Shown: one piece after another, positions 46,401-56,852 of the stretch | How the letters are laid out: the number at the start of each line of letters is the position of its first letter | Position numbering within the stretch: the stretch's first letter is position 1 | Source: Vitellaria paradoxa | Lineage: Eukaryota; Streptophyta; Magnoliopsida; Ericales; Sapotaceae | NCBI GenBank assembly: GCA_019916065.1 | Contig: CM034233.1 | Location: 37,302,862-37,366,861, forward strand | Reading direction: 5' to 3' | Length of the DNA: 64,000 bases | Made by a program: the position numbers and the translations under genes | Notes under the pieces: generated by a model | The model's database searches: none | Told to the model about the DNA's origin: nothing | Seen by the model: only the letters and a program-made list of their open reading frames with translations

Positions 46401-48511
46401 GTTGTGAGGAGAGTAATTTGGTCTTAAATTGGGAAAAGTGCCATTTTATGGTGCAACAAGGGATTGTCTTAGGGCATATAGTATCGCATCGTGGGATTGA
46501 GGTAGATAAAGCAAAAGTTGACTTGATTCAAAATTTGCCTATCCCTCGATGTGTTAAGAACGTAAGATCATTTCTAGGCCACGCCGGTTTTTACCGACGT
46601 TTCATCCAGTCCTTTAGTTCTATTGCCCGACCTTTATGCTCATTGTTGTCCAATGATGTTCCTTTTGAATGGACAACAAAATGCCAGGAAGCATTTGATA
46701 GACTTAAACACTTGCTTACCACTGCACCAATTGTCCAAAGCCCGGATTGGTCTTTACCATTCGAGTTAATGTGTGATGCTAGTGACTTTGCGGTGGGAGC
46801 AGTTCTAGGGCAAAGAAAAGAGGGAAAACCTCATGTGATTTATTACGCTAGCAAGACCTTGAACGAAGCTCAAATTAACTACACCACTACTGAAAAGGAA
46901 CTTCTAGCGGTAGTTTTTGCCCTGGATAAATTTAGGTCATACTTAGTAGGTTCACATATCACAGTGTTTACGGACCATGCAGCTTTAAAATACCTTCTTT
47001 CTAAACAAGAGGCAAAGCCACGTTTAATTAGGTGGATGCTACTTCTCCAAGAATTTGATTTAGAAATTAAGGATAAAAAAGGTGTGGAGAACGTAGTAGC
47101 AGATCATATGTCTAGATTGCCTCGGCATGTGTCCAATTCTAGTGACCTTCCGATAAATGAAAATTTCCCTGATGAGCATATTATGCATGTTAGCACTACT
47201 CCGTCCATTCAATCACCTTGGTATGCTGACATTGCCAATTATTTAGTAACGGGTCAAATTCCGTCACATTGGACAAAGATTGATAAAGGTAAGTTCTTAC
47301 GCAATGTTCGTAATTTCTTTTGGGATGAACCTTACCTTTACAAATATTGTCCCGATCAAATTGTACGAAGATGTATTCCCGATGATGAGATTAACAGTGT
47401 TATTGAATTTTGTCACACTTTAGCATGTGGAGGTCACTTTGCATCAAAGAAAACTACCGCCAAAATTCTGCAGTGCGGATTTTATTGGCCTTCTATGTTT
47501 AAGGATGTGCACAACTACTGTGTGAGCTGTGACCGTTGCCAACGTTTAGGAGCCCTCACTAAACGTAACGAGATGCCCCAACATCCTATAATCATTTTAG
47601 AAATTTTTGATTGCTGGGGTATAGATTTTATGGGCCCATTTCCTAACTCGTCTGGTTATGAATATATTCTGGTGGCCATAGACTATGTTTCCAAGTGGGT
47701 AGAGGCCATTGCCACTCGTACTAATGATCACCGCGTGGTGATTAAATTTTTGAAAGAACATATCTTTTCTCGTTTTGGGATGCCGAGAGCAATTATTAGT
47801 GATGAAGGAAAACACTTTTGTAATAAACCTGTTGGCATCCTAATGCGGCAGTACGGTGTGACACATAAGGTGGGAACTTCTTATCACCCACAAAACAGTG
47901 GTCAAGTTGAATTGGCAAATAGGGAGATTAAAGGTATCCTTGAAAAGACCGTCAACCCTAATAGAAAGGATTGGTCTTTGAGATTAGTTGATTCGTTGTG
48001 GGCGTATAGGACGGCTTACAAAACCATTCTAGGTATGTCTCCCTATCGTTTGGTTTATGGAAAAGCATGCCATTTACCCGTTGAAATGGAGCATAGAGCA
48101 TACTGGGCAATAAGGCAATTCAATGCCAATTTAAATGAAAGTGGTGTTCTTCGAAAGCTTCAAATTAATGAACTTGAGGAACTTAGAAATGATGCTTTTG
48201 AGAATGCTAAAATTGCCAAAACCAAGATGAAAGAGTTACATGACAAGCACATTCGTAGAAAATCTTTCCACGTTGGCCAGAAAGTCTTAATGTATAATTC
48301 GAGGTTACATCTATTTCCGGGAAAACTTAAGTCTAGGTGGTATGGTCCATTTATTGTTATTTCGGTTTCAGGACATGGTGTGTGTGAGGTGCAAAATCCA
48401 CGCAATAACACCACATTTAAAGTTAATGGACATCGCCTCAAACCTTATTTAGAAAATTTCGTGGCGGAAATTGAGTCGTGGGAGCTTACTGATCCCCCAT
48501 CCTATGAGTGA
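43352..48511 (+). CDS. gag-pol: Gag-pol polyprotein of element D (rest of gag, protease, RT, RNase H, integrase)
   Basis: 1719 open codons; the real homology begins near 43418, before that the frame is a shadow of gag. Second half of the gag domain ([22 protein letters not shown]), CCHC knuckle at residues 165-178 ([14 protein letters not shown]), a charged Lys/Glu linker, protease DLGAS at 542-546, RT with [11 protein letters not shown] and active-site FMDD at 993-996, RNase H with D1142 and FTDH near 1208. Integrase has its HHCC finger (H1355, H1362, C1393, C1396) and D1425, D1484, E1520, the normal D-D-35-E spacing. No chromodomain; the tail has [12 protein letters not shown] and a [11 protein letters not shown] motif. 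All catalytic residues are present, so only the gag frameshift spoils it. Confidence 0.92.
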   Translation: MERGVKCKLSSLRNISQLRKLNTLGRQITTFSCKPNENFCRAWERFKDLLMACPHHGFESWRLVSIFHESLTPSLKQLVSTMCNGTLFDKTAEDAMDFFDMVAEDSNDWEIGPPSSLEHRNPVPSGQLILSEKDDLSARLSALQHKLESLELKNKDKLVEAQVVCWACDQEGHDPNSCPELPLLKEVAYGNAYVNNTQNRSFQNRGQGNTSYSQGGKVNYQGGNQSSNTYTPGWRNPPGLSWRNDNQGQTFQPPPPPQYQQPNPVAFQPVQKRPIEDTLNQFMQQQLNINNQVTRALDDIRGHMTKLTQSMTTIQSGKLPSQTFPNPKGQANMTESSTSGTNPHEQVQAVTTLRSGKVIQKPDDPRANTPSKNLGSQGSDEKGKEKEKETEKEEKRDHNSKQSLGNENVSGGDEKENEEKTNERTSGKQIEPPTEYIPKPPFPQRLAKGKNEMLNSEIYDIFKQVRINIPLLDAIKQNPPYAKFLKDMCTVKRKLNVKEKAFLTEQVSAILQRDTPPKYKDPGCPTISCLIGDRVVDKALLDLGASVNLLPYTVYQQLGLGELKPTRITLQLADRSVKMPRGVVEDVLVQVDKFYFPVDFIVLDTQPIPNPAQSVPVILGRPFLATSNAVINCRSGVMKLSFGNMTMEMNIFKVGKQIGECEDIQEVDVIHALSEEYFEKTYLKDPIERALVRSERCEALDGANFVEGDKILSAPEEVMAIGGWVPIFEPLEPSIIKPKPSIECPPCPPRKPLPNELKYAFLGDGETFPVVISSKLEKVQETKLLAVLSAHRKALGWTVADLQGISPLVCTHHIYLEDDAKPVRQMQRRLNPNMKEVVKGEVLKLLDAGIIYPISDSKWVSPTQVVPKKSGVTVVENEKGELVPQRTQTGWRMCIDYRRLNAVTRKDHFPLPFLDQVLERVAGKAFYCFLDGYSGYNQVEIALEDQEKTTFTCPFGTFAYRRMPFGLCNAPATFQRCVMSIFSDMVERFLEVFMDDFSVYGDTFDECLTNLEKVLIRCEESNLVLNWEKCHFMVQQGIVLGHIVSHRGIEVDKAKVDLIQNLPIPRCVKNVRSFLGHAGFYRRFIQSFSSIARPLCSLLSNDVPFEWTTKCQEAFDRLKHLLTTAPIVQSPDWSLPFELMCDASDFAVGAVLGQRKEGKPHVIYYASKTLNEAQINYTTTEKELLAVVFALDKFRSYLVGSHITVFTDHAALKYLLSKQEAKPRLIRWMLLLQEFDLEIKDKKGVENVVADHMSRLPRHVSNSSDLPINENFPDEHIMHVSTTPSIQSPWYADIANYLVTGQIPSHWTKIDKGKFLRNVRNFFWDEPYLYKYCPDQIVRRCIPDDEINSVIEFCHTLACGGHFASKKTTAKILQCGFYWPSMFKDVHNYCVSCDRCQRLGALTKRNEMPQHPIIILEIFDCWGIDFMGPFPNSSGYEYILVAIDYVSKWVEAIATRTNDHRVVIKFLKEHIFSRFGMPRAIISDEGKHFCNKPVGILMRQYGVTHKVGTSYHPQNSGQVELANREIKGILEKTVNPNRKDWSLRLVDSLWAYRTAYKTILGMSPYRLVYGKACHLPVEMEHRAYWAIRQFNANLNESGVLRKLQINELEELRNDAFENAKIAKTKMKELHDKHIRRKSFHVGQKVLMYNSRLHLFPGKLKSRWYGPFIVISVSGHGVCEVQNPRNNTTFKVNGHRLKPYLENFVAEIESWELTDPPSYE

Positions 48512-48690
48512 AAAAGAATTTGACTGTGCATGTAATTGTATTATAGTTAGAATTAAAAGTAATTTTCTTTTCTTTCTATGGTTTAGGACTTAGTTTCTTG
48601 TGTTTTTCTTCTTGTTTTTCTTTTTAGCTTGGTTAGGTTTAAAAAATAATAATAAAAAAATAAAAAATAAAAAAATAAAAAATAAAAAAT

Positions 48691-48774
48691 TTTTGACCGG
48701 TCCGGACAGCAGTAGGTGAAAAAACCATTGCCGTGGGTCGGTGGTCCGGACACCCCGTGGGCGGTCCGGACACC
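48691..48774. promoter_or_regulatory. Post-pol palindrome cluster of element D
   Basis: GACCGGTCCGGAC at 48695 and two exact GGTCCGGACACC (48743-48754 and 48763-48774), the same 12-mer found in the LTR. An A-rich stretch (48635-48690) precedes it and a CT-rich, leader-like stretch (48785-48850) follows. An internal promoter for the post-pol ORFs is a reasonable guess, not shown. Confidence 0.5.
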
Positions 48775-48971
48775 TGCAGATTTTTAAAGACCTTCTCTCT
48801 TCATTTGCCCGAACTTTCCTCTCTCTCTCTACTCCCCAACTTTGATTTCTTCATACCCAAATTTTCTCCTTCTGATCTAAGCATTCCTCAAGCCGTGGAT
48901 TACAAATTTTTGGTGGTTTTCATTACCAATTTCTCGGTTCTTCAATCTTTTTGGGGGCTTCTTCAACCTAG

Positions 48972-49383
48972 GTATGGTTTCTTCACCTCCATTGAAGCCC
49001 TAACCTCAAGTTAGAGGTTTCATGAGTTTTTGTTTGATTTTTCTGTCTATTACTTTTTTTCTAAAGTGGTTATTAGGGGCTTTTATTCTGATTTGGCTTG
49101 GATTTGCAAACTTTCCAAGAGTTTGCTTCTCCATGGAGGAACCCACCCGTGGGTCCTCATGTTCTTTCACGGGTAAAGCTTAGTTAAAAATGTTTCAATG
49201 GTAGGACCCATTTTGGTGTGACACCATTTTTTTCATCATCCCTGGAGGACCACTCAAGCTTGTGGTCCCATATTCCCCAATGTGCTTTTAATTAGATTAA
49301 ATTAGTTTATGGGTAGTGGGCCACTGGATTTGTGTGGACATAGGCATTGTTTAACTGTGTTTTCAATATTCATTTCTTTGTAG
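48972..49383 (+). other. Probable intron in the leader of ORF2 of element D
   Basis: Donor-like CCTAG|GTATGG at 48971/48972 and acceptor-like TTTCTTTGTAG at 49383, six bases before the ORF2 ATG (49389). Element C has a comparable pair in its units (35483/35484 to 36119, acceptor four bases before the ATG). Confidence 0.5.
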
Positions 49384-49388
49384 TAACA

Positions 49389-50484
49389 ATGCAAAGTCGA
49401 ACCAAGAGCCGTGCTAATAGGCAATTAGGTGTGCCTTCCTATGATAGTGACCGCTTCAGGGGTTTGGATGAGGAGACTAAGTATGATGATGTATGGTGCT
49501 ATAAACCTGTGGTTGTAGAGAGAATTTGGCAAGTTAACCAGTTTGAGGAGTTCATGCTCCCCCAGAACTTTGAAGGTAGAGGATGGTAGCTATTGCTCAA
49601 TTCCAAGGCCAATGTATTCCAGGATTTAGTAAGGGAGTTCTTCGCTAACATACGGGAGAATTCCATAAACAAAAGGAAGGGAAGAGAACGGATCACCAGT
49701 TGGGTCCGAGGGGTTGAAATTCCAGTTAACCCCTAATGATTTTGCAGAACTATTTCAGTTGCCTAGGGTCCAGCGTCCTGAATTTGTTTACCCTGCTGAA
49801 GGCAGCCCACCTTTGAATGTTATTGCAAAGGAGATTTTAGTTGATAATCAAGAGTGGGTTGGCGAGTATAGGAAACCTGTTTCTGCATTGACTGCTAAAT
49901 ATTGGGCCCTTCACATGTTCTCGTGCACCAACCTTCTTCCCCAGAATAGAAATGCTGATTGTAGCCCCGCACGGGCCAGATTAATATATGCTATTGGGAC
50001 TGGAATGACCATTGATTTGCCCTCTTACATCTGGCATCAGATTGTCTACTCTTCTGAACATGAAGGAGGGCAATCCGGTCTTCCTTTTGGTGGGGCACTC
50101 ACAGCTATTTTCTGGCATAAGGGTGCACAGATTCCGGCAGATTTACTTATCGCCCCTCATCTCCAACCTCTCACAGTCATGTCATATGCAAGATCTAGAG
50201 GGAATGTTGAGAGAAAGAAGAAGAAGAGACCGAGTAGTACTTCTATGGGAGAAGGAAGTGGCTCTTCCCGACCTTGGGAGGAGGAAGATGAAACTGGGGT
50301 CACCATTAATGAGTTGGTGCAACGAATGAATCGGTTGGAGCACAACCAGGCAGTGGATCATTCTATACTTGTGCAAATGCAACAGCGGCAAAATGAGATG
50401 CAACAAGAGCAACACACTCAAACCCATCTCCTTCAGAATATCTTTGATTATATGCGGGATTCTCATCCTCCACCACCACAGTGA
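49389..50484 (+). pseudogene. Post-pol ORF2 of element D (Athila-type plant transposon protein)
   Basis: Starts MQSRTKSRANRQLGVPSYDS and continues past one in-frame TAG (49587-49589) and a one-base frameshift near 49700-49713 into the 256-codon open frame ending at 50484. The body (ALTAKYWALHMFSCTNLLP, then ARARLIYAIGTGMTIDLPSY) resembles the protein found after pol in Athila elements, often called env-like though I see no membrane segment. A Lys-rich stretch (ERKKKKRPSS) could be a nuclear signal, and a Gln-rich, likely coiled-coil end follows, closing with PPPPQ. C and I have the same ORF with a similar Pro-rich end. Function unknown. Confidence 0.7.
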
Positions 50485-50776
50485 TGGAATCTTTACTTTT
50501 GTTGTCCTTGGTTTAGGAGAGTTTAGGGTTGATTTTTGCGAGATAATTTATGTATTTCCTAAAACTCCGAATGTCTTTTAGTATTTGCTATTTTACTGTA
50601 TTCTACTGTTGCTTTTCTGCTGCTGGAACTTAGTTTCAATAGTATGTATTTCTCATTCTTCGTTCTTTTCTAATTTTATAGTCTTTCATTTTTTTTTCTT
50701 TTTTTTATGACATACATTGTGCTTTAAATTGGTATTAAGCTTGATTTTATGATTATATGATGAGAACAGGTTCACC

Positions 50777-51270
50777 ATGTCTGCTGAGTCTAACTCGTTT
50801 GTTCAAGATGCTCCATTCCTTAGTTATCTTGCAAATGTGAGTGAGGATGAGTATTTTGAGTGTCAATTGGAAGAATGGGGAGATGATCAGTTCGTAGACA
50901 GTAATTCGATTTCCCTTACCCCTAACCCTCCTCCTATTATTTTAATAACGCCACAACAATTTTTTGAGGGAGTTGGGTGGGATGAGGTAGATTTAGGGCT
51001 CTTAATTGAAATGGCTTGGACTGAGGTTGATATTGCTACTGAATGGCCCGATGCACCTCTTTACGACACTGACACTGAATCACGCTTGCCTGAATCAGAT
51101 ATGCCACCACTAGAGGCTATAGGTGATACTGAGTCTGATAATGAGTTAGATACTGAGTATGATACTGCATCTGAAAATGAGAGTGAAAATGAGAGTGAAC
51201 CTGATGGAGAGGCTTTACAGAATATGCGCAATCGTTTTTATGATATGATTCGACATGAATTGAATGCAAG
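50777..51270 (+). CDS. Post-pol ORF3 of element D, acidic protein, first coding exon
   Basis: ATG at 50777 lies seven bases after an acceptor-like GAACAG|G. The product is strongly acidic, with core ILITPQQFFEGVGWDEVDL and WTEVDIATEWPDAP, then a Glu/Asn/Ser repeat-like stretch. Element C's copy (57426-57946) keeps this core, so the protein was under selection. The open frame runs to 51448, but the part after 51270 translates a T-rich tract into an improbable Phe run. A donor-like AAG|GTATGT at 51270/51271, kept in C at the same codon phase, suggests the exon ends here and joins an exon in the 3' LTR. Function unknown. Confidence 0.65.
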
Positions 51271-51387
51271 GTATGTCTTCTACTTTCTTTATTTGTTGTT
51301 GTTTTTTTTTTTCTTTATTTGTTTTTATTTTTATTTTTGGGACTTTGTTTTTGTATTTCATGCTTTACTCTATTTTATTCAGTTTCA

Positions 51388-51424
51388 CACATTGAGGACA
51401 ATGTGCATTTTAGTTGGGGGGAGC
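51388..51424 (+). promoter_or_regulatory. Hairpin plus G-run, possible second polypurine tract of D
   Basis: CACATTGAGGACAATGTG (7-bp stem, 4-base loop, 51388-51405) then TTTTAGTTGGGGGGAG. It lies about 1.6 kb before the true polypurine tract and recurs in the gag-only element, C and I. Confidence 0.6.
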
Positions 51425-52993
51425 AACATGGTACTAACATGGTACTAACATGGTACTACAATTGTATAGAAAAAAAAAAAAAAAACTAGTTGAGGATGGT
51501 AGTAATCATGAAGATAAGGAATGTGTTGATTATTTATGTGATTGGGTAATTGCAGTTAAAAATTGAGTATAAATGTTTCAAATGTATAATGGATTACTTC
51601 ACCTTGAGATCAGTGTAATGACAGTATGTAGGGCGTGGAGTTCATGAAATATTGTTAATCATGTATGCCTAGACACAAGTGGAGACTTAAGAAACCTATA
51701 TTGTGAGTTTTGAGCCTTCACATTTTTATTCTTGAGAGTATTGAACATTTACTTCTATTATATTTTCTTTTCATCTCACATTTTTTTTTTCATAGCTTCA
51801 GTACATTATTTTACTTTGGTATTGCATGCAACAAGTTGCTGCTTTTAATTGCATGAATGGATCATGAGTTCTGAAAAATGTTAATAACCTATGGAATGAT
51901 GTTAGGCCATCATTGTATTATTTGAGAGCCTGTAACCTTTTCCTTCAAAATTATTCTCTTTGGAGCCAAGTTGAAGCTTTGTTAAAAAAATAATAATAAT
52001 AAGTTATTAAAATTTTTGTTGGACCCGCAATTTTGATCCCTTAACCTTAGAGATGTAGGAGCCAACCCTTGCTTGCCATGGGATAATTGAACACTGTGTG
52101 AAAATGTTAAAAAGGGAAGATTGGGGGCAATAAAAAAAAAAAAATTATGTCGATAAGACAAGTAGGGACATAGCTATATGGAAACCAAATTCTTTAGTCC
52201 CAATAAAAAAAAAAAAAAAATGGTGGTATTCAAGGAGTAAATTGAGGAAAGTTGGGGGGAAAGAAGAGTGTTCGAATTAACACTCTAATCCTATGGCATG
52301 CATTTTGAATGTCTATATCCTTTGTTGTTTAGCCAATACCCTCAGGCCCCGTTCCAACCTAGTAAAGACCTAATGGACTTTAGGTGAAAGGCATTTGTAA
52401 GAACATTGATCCATTATTTGTGAGAAATTGTAGTTTTCTTGTATTTGCATCAATACATTCCATCCATGAAGCTATACATCACTCTATGATTTATTTGTTT
52501 AAACCATTCCTTGATTGGGGTTCAATGCGATTATTTGATATTGCACTCTTGCATGAACCATGAGAGTAACCCTCATTGAGTGAATTTTGTTTGAGAGTGA
52601 ACATCTTGGTGAGGTTTGAAGTCAAAGCTACCGGCCTTAGGCATGTATGATAGGCATAATGATTGAATGATATGAATTAACATTTTGTACGTTGCATGGT
52701 CAAAATAGGTGGAGAATTTCATTACATTAGATAAACTTATGCAAGATTTTGAGCGTGTGGTACTTCTTTTACATAAAGAAATTAAATGCATGAATTATTG
52801 AAGTGATTCTCTACCATTCATCCAACTGGTAGGAAATTTTGTGGGTAAATTAACTGCAAACCCTCACGAGACTTCACTCGTCCACTAGGGGTAACCTAGG
52901 GGTTTAAAAGGCTTGTTGCACATTGCTAAGTGCAATCGTGTTTCCAACGAAAAGAGAAATAGGATTATAGATTAGTTTAGTCTTAATAACACC

Positions 52994-53029
52994 ATTGCTA
53001 GGGACTAGCAATATCTTAGTTGGGGGGTG
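52994..53029 (+). promoter_or_regulatory. Terminal hairpin and polypurine tract of element D
   Basis: ATTGCTAGGGACTAGCAAT forms an 8-bp stem with a 3-base loop (52994-53012), followed by TTGGGGGGTG directly before the 3' LTR at 53030. Confidence 0.85.
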
Positions 53030-54621
53030 TGATTACACTTGAATAGTGTAATTACAAAATCCTTATTCTAATAAAAATCCATGCAATTATTTTAGTATTT
53101 ATGTATTTTTTTTGTTATGCTTTATGTTAAATTGATTTCTCTTTCTTTATTGTAGGAAAAATAGGGAAATAGTTGAGATTAGCAGTGGAGAAGATGAAGA
53201 AAACATTGAGGAGGAACCCGTGTTATCCACTGTACGAGCTCCAATTCGAACTAGAGCAAGAGCACGAAGGGAAAGAGAGCTAATGGGAAGCAGTGGTCCG
53301 GACACCCTCAGGACCGGAACAAAAAAAAAAAAAAAAAAAGATTCTGGGAGGCTACTGCCATCCGGACACCTCTACGGGGTGTCCGGACACCTGGACACGC
53401 GGAATTCCATTTTTTTATATTTCATATTAGGGTTTTGCATGGGGATATATATACACTTATGTTGCAGCCGTGTAGGGCATTCTGAACCTTATTATTTCCA
53501 GCCGTTTTAGAGGTTTTTCCAGTAGTTTTGAGAGAGTTTTTTTTTAGAGATTAAAAAAAATACAGCTTTGTGCGGTGTTCTTGGATTCATTATGTTTCTT
53601 CATTAGTTTTACATTCTACGAAGTACGGTACATCTTCTTTCTTTCTTTCTGGATTCTTCTTAATATCAAGCTTTATTCTTTTTTTCTTTTTTTTTTTTTA
53701 TCTTCTTTGTTATTTGTTATGCGTCATTATATGATTTTGTGCTTCATTGTGGTTATGGATCTAGCGTGAAAACCCTAAGTTCTTGATTCGACGAATCAAG
53801 GTAGGGTAGTTCATGAAAACACTATGGGATTGATTTTTACGTAAATAAATTTTGATTTATTTCGAAAACTTACGAAAACGAAAATCCTTACTCATATTCG
53901 TTGAAATCACTGAGATGGGTTTTTGGGTCTTAAATTAATTAATATTTTCGAATAATTCAAAATCACAAACTAGGTTCAATCTGAAGTTGATTTATTTGGA
54001 AAAACTTCGGAATCAAAAATTTCTAACCAAATTCATCTGAAATCACTGGTATTGATTTTTGACTTTAAAAATTCTTTATAAGTTCTTAATAAATTTTTAC
54101 CTAAGATTGAATCTGAATATCCTATAGTGTAGTAGTGAACTACCCGAACTTGTAAGTTGAATCAAGAACACTTAAAAAAAAAATCGACAAAACTTGTTAA
54201 ATTAATTGCTTGTTTTATTTTAGTGTTTTAATTTTTAATTAATATTCTGTTTGGTTACAAATAGGAAATTAAACCCAGTTAAGAAAATAAAAATATATAT
54301 ATATATATATTTGTTTATGAAATTTGAATGGTTAAGTTTCTTAAGTTGAGTTGTTTAATTTGAGCTATTTGTTTTTGCAATTTCTTAATTTGTTCTAAGA
54401 TAATTTTAATTACACTTTGCTTTTGTGAACCCCTAAGATTTAGTAAATTCAAATTCAGAAATTTAGTTTATTAAATTAGGAATTATTTTTAGAAAACCTA
54501 GAAACTGAATATATAGGTTCCCTGTGGAAAATCGACCTTGGACTTACCAAGTTAAAACTTCGACGTCCCTCTTGCGCTTGAGAGGTAAAAAAAATCCTAA
54601 ATACAGTTTTTGGGAGAGTCA
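53030..54621 (+). repeat. 3' LTR of element D
   Basis: 1592 bp, nearly identical to 41131-42719. It ends GAGAGTCA, followed by the duplicated GGGCG. It holds the palindrome set, TATA box, AT repeat and U5 box as in the 5' copy. Open frames at 53575-53769 and 54476-54667 are chance. Confidence 0.93.
53156..53340 (+). CDS. Candidate last exon of ORF3 encoded in the 3' LTR
   Basis: An acceptor-like TTCTCTTTCTTTATTGTAG ends at 53155. The frame completing the Arg codon split at 51270 is open from here through EIVEISSGEDEENIEEEP and an Arg-rich RTRARARRERE stretch. It then reaches the palindromes and a homopolymer whose length differs between the LTRs, so the true end is uncertain; the frame closes at 53510. 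C's LTR keeps EISNDEKDENV at the same place, and LTR J has a similar acidic stretch. No transcript evidence is available here. Confidence 0.45.
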
Positions 54622-56278
54622 GGGCGCCCATGAACTTTTGGAGGGGCGCCCACAGAGACCAGAACACTTTTCCTGATTTTTCTTAACTTGACTTCCTACC
54701 TTAGGATTATGAAGGGGTTAGGAATATGTTTGTATGTGAGACTTTTATTTGATTAATTGTATGGATTTTAAAATGGAAATGAGCTCTTAAAAGTGATTAA
54801 GGGTTGATTATCTTAAACCTATGGGATTAAGCTTGTAAAGGGGAATACTCGCTACCATGAATGAAATGAATTGGAAACCTACTTTGAGATAAGGGTCTTA
54901 ATCAAATAAAATTGTGATTATGCCTTAATGTAAACTAAATGTTAAAGTGTATGAACTTGTGATTGCTTTAATGAATTGTGATTTGGCAAAAAGGGAGCTC
55001 ATGTTCATAACATTGAAAGATGTTAAATGTTTAATGATGCTTACTAAATGTTGTTATGTAATGAATTCTGGAATGAACCAAAATGTGGATTTATGTTGTG
55101 GAAAAGTATATGATTTTGAATGTGGACTTGTGAATGGTGAGATATGATATGATGAATGATTGTTTGTGTGACGGGGGCCGTGGTGGGGTGTGGTAAACAA
55201 GAAGGGTTTGAGATTACCCTCGAGTTGAGAGTCCCAGAACCTGCGTAGGGTTTGGTGTCAATGCCAGTGGGTTAGTAGCCCACAACATTGTGAGTGTATG
55301 GGTTACCCGTGACCTTGGATTGTGATCCTAAACGATGGTATTTGGTTTGCCGTTTCCGTTGGGTCTAGACCCATAAAAGACGATGTTATATATACACCCA
55401 ACCCCCGATGGTTTGTATAACTATGATTGTGTGATGGATTGATGGAAAGTGATGATGTGGATGTGAATACATGATTAAATGTTGAATTTGTACTTATTGT
55501 GGTAGGGAATGTGATTAGATGTAATGTTGAGAAATTTAATAATGAAGATTATTTGGAATTGAATGTTACATTGTGATGTTGTTGAATGTCAATAGAAGTT
55601 GTAAATATGGTTATGTGGTCAATTTTGATTAAACATTAAAAAGTGAAATGAAATGTGATTTGAGACTTAAGAATGAGAATCTAGAGATTAAGTATTGGTT
55701 GGAATTGAATTTCTTTTTACAATATTGTTGTGTATAAAGGTGCATAGTCTAAATTGGTGTTGTCAATGAATGATTTTGATTTTAGAGTATAGGTGGTAAC
55801 TAGATACATCATAAAATACTTGCATGTGTGGAATACATATCATATATGTTTATTTGAGACTTGTGGGCACAAGTGGACCCGTGCTCACATCCCTATAGAC
55901 TTTGATGCAGGTACAAGCAATAACAATCAAGTGGGTTGATGTGTTGGGACTAGGAGGTTATGCATGAGCCCTACCAAGCTTATCAAAGCTCTTGGTCATC
56001 TAGTTTAAATTTCTTTTGGGAATTGCAATGTTGTACATTTATGAACTCTTTCAATTTGGTTGTAATGGCCATAAGGCCTAAGTTATGAAATTTGGGAGTG
56101 GTGTATGTGGTTGGTAACATGGCAATAGTCAAGGTTAAACTTATGTTATTCTATCTTATGTCTTGGGCTCACTAGCTTATGTTACGTTGCTCTGATTATG
56201 GGATTGGTTATATTAGTGCATGTTATGTGTGTTTATCACTCACCCCTCGAGTCATGAGATCCGGGGCGTGACACAAGT

Positions 56279-56852
56279 AAAGATGGTTGACTTGATGAAC
56301 AAATATTAGCCTTTGTATATGTTTTGTTGCTCCTATTTGCTACCCTTAGAACAAACTGCTGAATATGGTAAGCATTTGGCCTACCTTTTATATGCTATCG
56401 ACACGAGGAAAGTAATTGATCTACCCTTATACCTATGAGAACATCTAAGTGACTTTCAATAGCATCCTAGGTCATAGGGAAGCATCCCAATTGGTGGCTT
56501 TCTCGCCTAAGTGTTTAGAAGTCATCGCGCTATACTACCTGATGAATTACAACTCATTCTAGCACCAGGTGTATTGAACTATCTTTCCTTTATAAAAACA
56601 CGATTGCCTTCTGAGAGGGGACGAAAGAGGCAAGCAACTGCACCATAATAGAATATACAGGGTAGCTCTCAAGCTAGGGCAGAGGAACAGGAAGAAGTGG
56701 AAAAAGTAACAAATTAGCAACTAGCAAAGATGCATTAAAGCCAGAGTGCACGGCTAGACCATCACGAGGCTATTACTAATGAAAACAATTGCCTACTCTA
56801 AAGTATTTATGACTACCACTATGGAGTTGGAGCACCTTTCCCACTACCATAG
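56279..56852 (+). pseudogene. ORF2 of element C, second part
   Basis: Resumes after solo LTR H with residues like LYMFCCSYLLPLEQTAEYG and LLYAIDTRKVIDLPLYL, aligning with D's ALTAKYWALHMFSCTNLLP onward. It has stops and ends in a Pro-containing tail with TAG at 56850-56852, the same position as D's stop. Chance frames lie at 56779-56985. Confidence 0.65.

Larger units (their letters stand above)
41131..54621 (+). mobile_element. Athila-lineage LTR retrotransposon D, young and nearly complete
   Basis: 13,491 bp flanked by perfect GGGCG duplications (41126-41130 and 54622-54626). LTRs of 1589 and 1592 bp are almost identical, differing mainly in homopolymer and AT-repeat lengths, so the insertion is recent. 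It carries a tRNA-Asp-type primer site, a gag-pol frame with one frameshift, two post-pol ORFs, conserved hairpins and a polypurine tract. The conserved post-pol ORF and absence of a chromodomain fit Athila. It lies within solo LTR H, in a palindrome. Confidence 0.93.
40014..56273 (+). mobile_element. Solo Tekay/Del LTR H, split by Athila element D
   Basis: Starts TGTAATACCCCG and ends GGGGCGTGACA, with flanks TAAGT (40009-40013) and CAAGT (56274-56278), one mismatch in five. The two parts (40014-41130 and 54627-56273) add up to about 2.76 kb, the size of LTR G. There is no internal region, so it is a solo LTR. Both palindrome clusters (40183-40275; 41040-41130 continued at 54622) are present, with a TATA run at 40404-40416 and a donor-like AAAG|GTAGGT near 40522 after a GA-rich leader. 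The small frame 54947-55147 is not a gene. Confidence 0.85.

Noticed and set aside
50470..50776. Splice joining ORF2 to ORF3 in D (CA|GTGATG to CAG|G), which would be in frame
   Set aside because: The donor is weak, and C and I also have stop codons right after a similar Pro-rich end, so ORF2 most likely ends there.
51271..51448. Hydrophobic C-terminal tail of ORF3 as a membrane anchor (env-like)
   Set aside because: The Phe/Leu run comes from a T-rich tract after a conserved donor site; C's frame stops right at this point, so it is more likely intron sequence.
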